From assembly GCA_905200945.1 (NCBI GenBank), contig CAJKMG010000008.1, forward strand, positions 40,467 through 104,466: DNA of 64,000 bases, written 5' to 3'. The stretch is from an uncultured Akkermansia sp. (GTDB lineage: Bacteria > Verrucomicrobiota > Verrucomicrobiia > Verrucomicrobiales > Akkermansiaceae). Within the stretch, counting starts at the first letter, position 1. Every line of letters begins with the position of its first letter. Shown here one piece after another: positions 58,497 through 64,000 of this stretch. The notes under the pieces were generated by a model. The model was not told the DNA's origin and made no database searches. It worked only from the letters and a program-made list of their open reading frames with translations. The position numbers were made by a program, and so were the translations under genes.

Positions 58497-60812
58497 TTAG
58501 ATTGTCTTAATCACGGAAGACTCGTCATCATCCCTGTCCTCGGCGGAAGCGGCCTTCCTGGCGGGAACAGGCGTCTTCCTGACCTTTTCCAGAGCCTTGT
58601 CCACCGCCGCAATCACCTTGTCTTCCCCGGTCTTCTGACTGGACAACTCATTATAAACCTTTTCCTTGGCCTCATAATCGGCCTTGGCTGCCGCATCGCC
58701 GGGATTGGCCTTGAACTTGTCCTCCGCCTTGAACAAGGCTTCCTCCGCAGCCTGGAACTTTGGTTCCACTGCGTTTCTCTGGTCTTCCGCCGTCTGCTTG
58801 ATGCGGCCCAGCAGGCGAATCACATACGGGCGGTTGCTGAGCCTCTTGAATGCGGAAACCAGAAACTGGCGGCGTTCGCTGGTTTTGGCATCCGCAATAA
58901 GGGGGTCAAACAACTTGAGCGTGGCGTTGTCATCCCGGTCACGGTCCACGGAGAGTACGCGGAGAATGGAATCATGGGCCTGGGAACGCACGCGTTCATG
59001 CAGAGATTCGTCTTTCCAGGCCTTGAACAGGTATGGAACGGCGTCATCCGTATTCCAGTCCCCCCAGGCAGTAATAATGGCAAGCGCCTTTTTGGGATCC
59101 TCCTTATAGCTCTTTTCCATCATATCCAGCACCTTGGGGTCACCGGTGCGGGCCAGCAGCTTGTAGAGCATTTTGACGTTTTCCTCCGGCATGTTTTTCT
59201 GATACTGGAGCAGTTTGGAGGAAAGCGCCTTGCGCTTGGCTGGAGGAGCTTCGTCAATCAGGTAGCGCGCCGTACGGAAAGCGGAGGAAATCAAATCCGA
59301 GGAAGCATCTTTCTTCTGGAGGATTTCCATAACGTCGTCAAGGTCGTTCAGCTTCATGGCGAAACGCATGTACTTGAGCACCACGGCCTGCTTGTCCTGG
59401 ATCTTCTTGTTTTTGCTTTCACTGATGGAAGCGTACAGGTCTTTCAGCATGTCGCGCATGGCGGGGCTGGAAGACTTGGCCAAAAGAGTCACCATCATGG
59501 AATACTTTTCCTTACTGTACCTGCCGACATTTTTTTTCATGTCTTCCACCACCTGGCGGGCAATATTGTCATCCATCTGGGCCATGATGGAAACCAGGTG
59601 GGCGGCTCCGGGCCAGTTTTCCCTGTTGCCCTTCACTCCCCTCACATTGGCGAGCAGCAAAGCGGCATCCCCGGCATCGGGAACGACTTTCACATCCGGA
59701 ACGCGGCTGAGATTTTTGGAATCAAACAGACGGCTGCGGCCCAGTTTTCCGCCTTCCACTACCAGCGCATTCAGTCTGGCGTTCTCTCCTTCCACTTTTT
59801 CTTTCTTGCTGTTGGTGCTCCATGCATAAATTCCTACGCCGGCAGCAATGACAACCAGGGCGCATACCCCATAAATGACGCCCCGCAGCAGGGATCTGGA
59901 TTTATCCACGGAAGCGGCCACATCCCGGGCGGATTCCGTTCCGTCGGGAGGCTGCATACCGCCGTCGCCCGCCGGAGGGGCGCCAGCGGCGGGGGAAACT
60001 CCTGCGGCGGCTACTGGCTGGGGGGAGGGAGCAGCGGCAGGGGCTACGGAAGAAGCGGGAGCGGCCGCCACAGGTTTCTTTAATACTTTCAGCTTGGGGA
60101 CGGCGTTTTCCGGAGCGGCTACTGGGGATTTCTCCGCCGCAGCGGGAGTCGCGGCCGTCTTGAAAACTTTCAGTTTGGGAGCGGAACCCGCAGGAGCAGG
60201 TTCCGGAACAGACGGTTCCGGAGTCTGCACAGCCGAGCCCCCCCCTGCAACCTGGGCCAAGGCAGCAGCCTGAGCTTCCGCCAGGGCTTTCTGGGCCTCC
60301 GCCACCTTGGCGAGGGCATCCTGAATCTGGGCATCCACGGAGGGGTCGGGCAAGGGGGCGGAATCGGCTTCCTTTTCCTCCTGCTCCGCCGCAAGGCGTG
60401 CTCTTTCCTCTTCGGCTGCTACACGGGCGGCTTCCTTTTCCGCGGCAATGCGCGCGGCTTCGGCAGCTTCCTGTTCCGCCTTGATTCTGGCGGCTTCCTC
60501 CTCGGCAGCTATTCTTGCCGCCTCTTTTTCGGCAGCAATACGGGCGGCCTCCTGCTCGGCAGCCGCTTTTTCCGCAGCAATCCTGTCCGCCTCCGCCTGT
60601 TCCGCTGCACGGCGGGCGGCTTCCTCCTGTTCCTGAGCCAGCTTGGCCTGCAACTCAGGAGTGAGAAAACGCGGCTTGACAACCTCCACGCCTTCCGAGG
60701 CGGGAGAAACAAATTTTACCCTGGGCGCAGATGCAGGGGCTGCCGTTACCAAACGGCGTCGCAATTTGGGAGGTTCTGGCGAAGACGGAGTTCCTGTCTG
60801 ATCGGTCATCAT
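58497..60812 (-). CDS. Large Ala/Glu-rich coiled-coil membrane protein of unknown function
   Basis: I cannot name this 771-residue protein. Residues about 50-160 are a long Ala/Glu/Arg/Lys coiled coil (repeats of EAARIAAEKE) like a TolA stalk. Next come two copies of PKLKV followed by Lys (near 215 and 240) in an Ala/Pro-rich linker. One membrane helix follows (about 312-335: VIYGVCALVVIAAGVGIYAW). The last 430 residues are helical, with HEAT/TPR-like pairs (VLKYMRFAMKLNDLDDVMEILQKK, AVPYLFKAWKDESLHERVRSQAHDSI). Cytoplasmic stalk and periplasmic helical domain would be the simplest topology. It is monocistronic. Confidence 0.7.
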   Translation of the reverse strand: MMTDQTGTPSSPEPPKLRRRLVTAAPASAPRVKFVSPASEGVEVVKPRFLTPELQAKLAQEQEEAARRAAEQAEADRIAAEKAAAEQEAARIAAEKEAARIAAEEEAARIKAEQEAAEAARIAAEKEAARVAAEEERARLAAEQEEKEADSAPLPDPSVDAQIQDALAKVAEAQKALAEAQAAALAQVAGGGSAVQTPEPSVPEPAPAGSAPKLKVFKTAATPAAAEKSPVAAPENAVPKLKVLKKPVAAAPASSVAPAAAPSPQPVAAAGVSPAAGAPPAGDGGMQPPDGTESARDVAASVDKSRSLLRGVIYGVCALVVIAAGVGIYAWSTNSKKEKVEGENARLNALVVEGGKLGRSRLFDSKNLSRVPDVKVVPDAGDAALLLANVRGVKGNRENWPGAAHLVSIMAQMDDNIARQVVEDMKKNVGRYSKEKYSMMVTLLAKSSSPAMRDMLKDLYASISESKNKKIQDKQAVVLKYMRFAMKLNDLDDVMEILQKKDASSDLISSAFRTARYLIDEAPPAKRKALSSKLLQYQKNMPEENVKMLYKLLARTGDPKVLDMMEKSYKEDPKKALAIITAWGDWNTDDAVPYLFKAWKDESLHERVRSQAHDSILRVLSVDRDRDDNATLKLFDPLIADAKTSERRQFLVSAFKRLSNRPYVIRLLGRIKQTAEDQRNAVEPKFQAAEEALFKAEDKFKANPGDAAAKADYEAKEKVYNELSSQKTGEDKVIAAVDKALEKVRKTPVPARKAASAEDRDDDESSVIKTI

Positions 60813-61131
60813 GATAAAATGGCTGGGAAATTAGAGCGATTTTATACGATTCCGCGTCCCCCTGCAACCTCAAAATCCCGGCTGGAGAACGGGTGCGGAA
60901 ACAGCCGCCGCCACCGGCTCAACAGGCAAATTGCGGAAAAAGCCTCACCCAGGACAGGACATGGAAAAGCGTTTAAATATCCTGCAAAATCTTCCGCAAA
61001 ATCATAAAAAACACAATCTGTTAACAATAAAAATCATGAATAAAATAAAGAGGCCGCAACAGAACTTCAAGAACATGCGCCCGCCATTTAAAAATTCTCT
61101 TAAAAAATATTAAAATACATATATTTTTTCC
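60813..61131. other. AT-rich intergenic region
   Basis: These 319 bases rise in AT content toward 61131, ending in AT tracts (ATATATTTTTT). No gene is supportable. It carries the divergent promoters of the two flanking genes. Confidence 0.5.
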
Positions 61132-61160
61132 TTGTCAGCCCAGGAATGATTGGTTAAATA
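61132..61160 (+). promoter_or_regulatory. Promoter of the OrfA-like HTH gene
   Basis: TTGTCA (61132-61137), 17 bases, then TAAATA (61155-61160). An A/T-rich tract just upstream could act as an UP element. The ATG is 20 bases downstream. Confidence 0.6.
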
Positions 61161-61180
61161 AATAACCACTCGTCAACATC

Positions 61181-61561
61181 ATGAATTCCAACAACAGTAC
61201 CAAAAACAAGAGGCGCTACACGCCCGAAGAAAAACAATCCGTTCTTGATTTCATTGCTGAACGGAAAACCCAGAACAAAAGGGGGGCCCAGAAAGAAGCC
61301 TCCGAACGGTTCGGCATCAGCACGGTAACCATTTCAAGCTGGATGAAAGCATCCAAGGCCAAGCGCGGCCGCAAACCCGGCACCAAAAATGCTGCTTCTC
61401 CCAAAACACAGCCTCTCGCTGCCGCCCAGCCCGCCGATCTGCGCCGCCTGGCGGCCGTTCTGGAAGAAATCGCCGACCTTGAAGCTCAGACAGCCAAACT
61501 CGACACCCTGCGCGCTGAGGCGGAGGAACTCAAAAACAGGCTGACTGCCAAGCAGGCCTGA
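61181..61561 (+). CDS. HTH protein resembling an IS3/IS911 OrfA subunit
   Basis: The 126-residue protein has an N-terminal helix-turn-helix (RRYTPEEKQSVLDFIAERK, AQKEASERFGISTVTISSWMK), then a basic linker (KAKRGRKPGTKN) and a C-terminal coiled coil (LRRLAAVLEEIADLEAQTAKLD, LRAEAEELKNRL). This is the plan of OrfA of IS3-type elements, but no OrfB with a DDE domain and no terminal repeats are near. It has its own promoter and terminator and looks like a domesticated DNA-binding protein. The KRGRKPG motif resembles an AT-hook. Confidence 0.75.
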   Translation: MNSNNSTKNKRRYTPEEKQSVLDFIAERKTQNKRGAQKEASERFGISTVTISSWMKASKAKRGRKPGTKNAASPKTQPLAAAQPADLRRLAAVLEEIADLEAQTAKLDTLRAEAEELKNRLTAKQA

Positions 61562-61588
61562 TTGCCTTTACGCCTTCCCTTTCCGGAA

Positions 61589-61625
61589 AACCGGCTTTCC
61601 CCAAAACGGGAAGCCGGTTATTTTC
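61589..61625 (+). terminator. Rho-independent terminator after the HTH gene
   Basis: AACCGGCTTTCCC pairs with GGGAAGCCGGTT (one bulge) and is followed by ATTTTCTTT. It ends before the GTG chosen for the topoisomerase gene, which supports that start over the longer open frame. Confidence 0.75.
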
Positions 61626-61678
61626 TTTACGGAGATCGCACTTGCCCCCCCGGAACAATTCCTTTAATATCCGCCGTC

Positions 61679-63814
61679 GTGACTCAACCCGCCCACATTG
61701 TTCCCGCGAGTCAGTCTGTAGAAGGCATGTATGCCGACTACTTTCTGGATTACGCCTCGTATGTCATCCTGGAACGGGCCGTACCCAAGATTAATGACGG
61801 GTTTAAACCTGTGCAGCGCCGTATTCTGCACGCCATGGATCGCCTGGATGACGGGCGTTATAATAAAGTGGCCAATATTGTGGGAGACACGATGAAATTC
61901 CACCCGCACGGCGACCGTTCCATAGCAGACGCGCTGGTGGGGCTGGGACAAAAAGGGTTGCTTATCGACACGCAGGGAAACTGGGGCAATATACTGACAG
62001 GCGACCCCGCAGCGGCCTCCCGCTATATTGAAGCACGCTTCACCTCCTTTGCACGTGACGTAGTATTCAGCCCCAAAGTCACGGAATGGCAGCTTTCCTA
62101 TGACGGCAGAAACAAGGAACCGGTCAGCCTTCCCGTCAAATTCCCCCTTCTTCTCGCTCAGGGAGCGGAAGGCATCGCTGTGGGACTTTCCAGTAAAATT
62201 CTTCCCCACAATTTCAACGAACTGATTGAAGCCTCCATCGCCTACTTGCGCGGCCAGCCCTTCCAGCTTCTGCCGGACTTCCCGACCGGAGGCGTGATGG
62301 ATGCCACCAACTATCGTGACGGAGAACGCGGCACAGGCCGCGTCCGCATCAGGGCGCGCATCCTTACGGAATCGAAAAAACTTCTCCGCATCACGGAAAT
62401 CCCGTTCGGCGTCACCACGGAAATTTTAATTGATTCCATTGTCTCCGCGGCGGAAAAGGGAAAAATTAAAATCGCCCGCATTGAGGACAATACAGCCCAG
62501 CATGTGGACATTCTGGTCCATCTCCCGGCCGGAACGGATCCGGAGCAGACGAGGAAAGCCCTGTTCGCCTTCTCCGCCTGTGAAGTCAGCATCTCCCCGA
62601 ATGCCTGCGTCATTGTGGAGGAAAAACCCAGGTTCATGTGTGTCAGCGATATCCTGCGCTACAACACGGACTCCACCAAGGAAATCCTGCGCCAGGAGCA
62701 GGAAATCCGCCTCAGGGAACTGAACGAGGCGTGGCACCAGGCAAGCCTGGAAAAAATATTCATTGAAAACAGAATCTACCTCTCCATTGAAAATTCCGAA
62801 ACGTGGGAAGAAGTACTCGGCACCATTGACCGGGAATTGCAGCCGTTTGCATCCCAACTGCGCGCCCCCATTACCAGGGACGACCTGGTAAGGCTGACGG
62901 AAATTAAAATCAAGCGTATTTCCAAATTTGACTCCTTCAAAGCGGACCAGCACATCCGCCAGCTTGAAGAGGACATCGAACAAACGCAAAAGAATCTCAA
63001 CCAGCTTACCAAATTCACTATCCGCTGGTTTGAAGCCCTGCGTAAAAAATACGGCGCCGCTTACCCGCGGAAAACGGAAATTTCCTCCTTCGGTTCCGTA
63101 AACCGCGCGCAGGTGGCCGTGGCCAATGAAACGCTCTATATTGACGAAGAAGGCTTCGCGGGTTACGGCGTCAAGAAGGGGAATCCCGTCTGCAAATGCT
63201 CCACGCTGGATGACGTGTTGATCATTGACAATGCGGGAGTGCTCAAAATCGTGCGGATTCAGGACAAATTTTTCGCCGGTAAAAACCCCCTTTATATTTC
63301 CGTCATCAAAAAAGGGGACGACCCCGTGTTCAACCTGATCTACCGGGACGGAAAAGACGGCCCCGTGTACGCCAAGCGCTTCCGCATAGGAGGGTTCACG
63401 AGGGACAAGGAATATCCGCTCACCCGGGGCGCGAAGGGAACGCGCATCTTCCACTTCTCCGTGCATGAAACGGAGGAAAACAGTTCCCAGATAAGCGTAA
63501 ACGTTTACCTGAAAGCTGTTCTGAAACTCCGCAACCTGATCAGGCCCTTCCACTTCGCGGACCTGAGAATCAAAAACCGTGGAGCCCAGGGAAATATCAT
63601 TACCAGGCATCCTGTGGAACGCGTCTCCCGCATCATGCCTCCGCCCAAGTCCGGAAATGAGGAAACGGAGGGAGAAACACCCCTGCCTCCCGCAACAGCG
63701 GAACAGCCGGAAGGCTCTCCCTCCTCCACGGGAACGCAGTATACCGCTTCCCCCCATTTGGAAGAGCCTCCTTCCAATCCTCCGCTGGAACAGGGCTCCC
63801 TGTTCGACTCCTGA
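61679..63814 (+). CDS. Type IIA DNA topoisomerase subunit A (ParC/GyrA-like)
   Basis: The 711-residue subunit has YADYFLDYASYVILERAVPKINDGFKPVQRRILHAM at the N-terminus, HPHGDRSIADALVGLGQKGLLIDTQGNWG, and the catalytic Tyr in AASRYIEARFTSFA near residue 115. A tower and coiled-coil region follows (LEEDIEQTQKNLNQLTKFTIRWFEAL). The C-terminal part, from about 490, has beta-propeller-like strands but no GyrA box (QRRGGKG), so it fits ParC-type decatenation rather than negative supercoiling. The start is the GTG at 61679. No parE or gyrB lies beside it within the window. Confidence 0.87.
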   Translation: MTQPAHIVPASQSVEGMYADYFLDYASYVILERAVPKINDGFKPVQRRILHAMDRLDDGRYNKVANIVGDTMKFHPHGDRSIADALVGLGQKGLLIDTQGNWGNILTGDPAAASRYIEARFTSFARDVVFSPKVTEWQLSYDGRNKEPVSLPVKFPLLLAQGAEGIAVGLSSKILPHNFNELIEASIAYLRGQPFQLLPDFPTGGVMDATNYRDGERGTGRVRIRARILTESKKLLRITEIPFGVTTEILIDSIVSAAEKGKIKIARIEDNTAQHVDILVHLPAGTDPEQTRKALFAFSACEVSISPNACVIVEEKPRFMCVSDILRYNTDSTKEILRQEQEIRLRELNEAWHQASLEKIFIENRIYLSIENSETWEEVLGTIDRELQPFASQLRAPITRDDLVRLTEIKIKRISKFDSFKADQHIRQLEEDIEQTQKNLNQLTKFTIRWFEALRKKYGAAYPRKTEISSFGSVNRAQVAVANETLYIDEEGFAGYGVKKGNPVCKCSTLDDVLIIDNAGVLKIVRIQDKFFAGKNPLYISVIKKGDDPVFNLIYRDGKDGPVYAKRFRIGGFTRDKEYPLTRGAKGTRIFHFSVHETEENSSQISVNVYLKAVLKLRNLIRPFHFADLRIKNRGAQGNIITRHPVERVSRIMPPPKSGNEETEGETPLPPATAEQPEGSPSSTGTQYTASPHLEEPPSNPPLEQGSLFDS

Positions 63815-63869
63815 AGCATTCTGAACAGCTTAAAATGGGAATATCCATGCATGCCGATCCATTTTCGGC

Positions 63870-63898
63870 TTGCCACAAAGGGCCATCTTCTGTAGATA
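63870..63898 (+). promoter_or_regulatory. Sigma-70 promoter of tRNA-Thr
   Basis: TTGCCA (63870-63875), a 17-base spacer and TAGATA (63893-63898) precede tRNA-Thr by 19 bases. Confidence 0.55.
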
Positions 63899-63917
63899 TG
63901 GGCACCTCATTACCAAT

Positions 63918-63992
63918 GCCGCTTTAGCTCAGTGGTAGAGCACCCGCCTTGTAAGCGGACGGTCGTCAGTTCAAATCTGACAAGCGGCTCCA
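63918..63992 (+). tRNA. tRNA-Thr (anticodon TGT)
   Basis: Acceptor strands GCCGCTT and AAGCGGC pair, with an encoded CCA (63990-63992). The anticodon loop CTTGTAA gives TGT, closed by CCGC/GCGG. The T arm is GTCAG-TTCAAAT-CTGAC. It lies at the right edge of the window and is complete. Confidence 0.93.
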
Positions 63993-64000
63993 TCATAACC

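Noticed and set aside
61562..61678. Longer start for the topoisomerase A subunit
   Set aside because: A Rho-independent terminator lies inside this stretch and the family N-terminus begins after the GTG at 61679.

Overview
This window is a contiguous piece of chromosome from a Gram-negative bacterium, most likely a Verrucomicrobiota member close to Akkermansia. The case rests on gene content: a Minf_1886-type protein (a family I associate with Verrucomicrobia and Planctomycetes), Hanks-type kinases fused to PEGA, formylglycine-synthase-like and Sel1 domains, a secreted sulfatase and two secreted SGNH esterases suited to host glycans, outer-membrane efflux factors, and very few Shine-Dalgarno sequences. 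No rRNA gene is present, so the genus is an inference. Most of the window is ordinary, densely packed chromosome, with four tRNA genes (Leu, Cys, Glu, Thr), no insertion sequence with intact ends, and no CRISPR array.

Layout. 0.1-4.0 kb: tRNA-Leu, a PfkB sugar kinase, an MTH1-like Nudix hydrolase and glycine C-acetyltransferase. 4.0-11.3 kb: a signalling block with two large membrane Ser/Thr kinases around an orphan ParA ATPase, ending in a coiled-coil lipoprotein. 11.5-14.5 kb: an accessory cassette with a HExxH protein and two paralogous small secreted proteins; the upstream copy of the larger gene is reduced to a frameshifted scrap. 14.9-20.7 kb: tRNA-Cys, tRNA-Glu, thiS, mutL, an O-antigen-ligase-like protein, a DUF488 protein and a small basic protein with a near-perfect ribosome binding site. 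20.7-25.7 kb (minus strand): ccsA/hemX-hemA-hemC, folE2, rpmG-rpsR and a DksA-like protein. 25.9-28.8 kb: ROK kinase, RNA m5C methyltransferase, phosphodiesterase and a second Nudix protein. 28.9-29.1 kb: a probable 6S RNA gene with its own promoter. 29.4-40.9 kb: an export block with macA, split macB and an outer membrane factor on one strand, and marR-adaptor-RND pump on the other, the latter controlled by two identical 14-bp palindromes. 41.1-45.1 kb: purE-pyrR-pyrB-pyrC-trmO. 45.3-49.2 kb: a secreted protein, an FAD oxidoreductase, agmatine deiminase and the Minf_1886 protein. 49.5-58.3 kb: an aspartyl-protease-like PDZ lipoprotein, an AI-2E family permease, a sulfatase, a zinc-ribbon membrane protein, a FeoB membrane domain without its G domain, and two SGNH esterases. 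58.5-64.0 kb: a large Ala/Glu-rich membrane protein, an OrfA-like HTH protein, a type IIA topoisomerase A subunit and tRNA-Thr.

Promoters of the sigma-70 type are easy to read before the tRNAs, the 6S RNA and several genes. In several places the -10 box lies only 5-8 bases before the start codon, which suggests leaderless mRNAs. The best candidates for little-described biology are the 11.5-14.5 kb cassette, the kinase-ParA-kinase block, the G-domain-less FeoB with its palindromic operator, and the 6S RNA.
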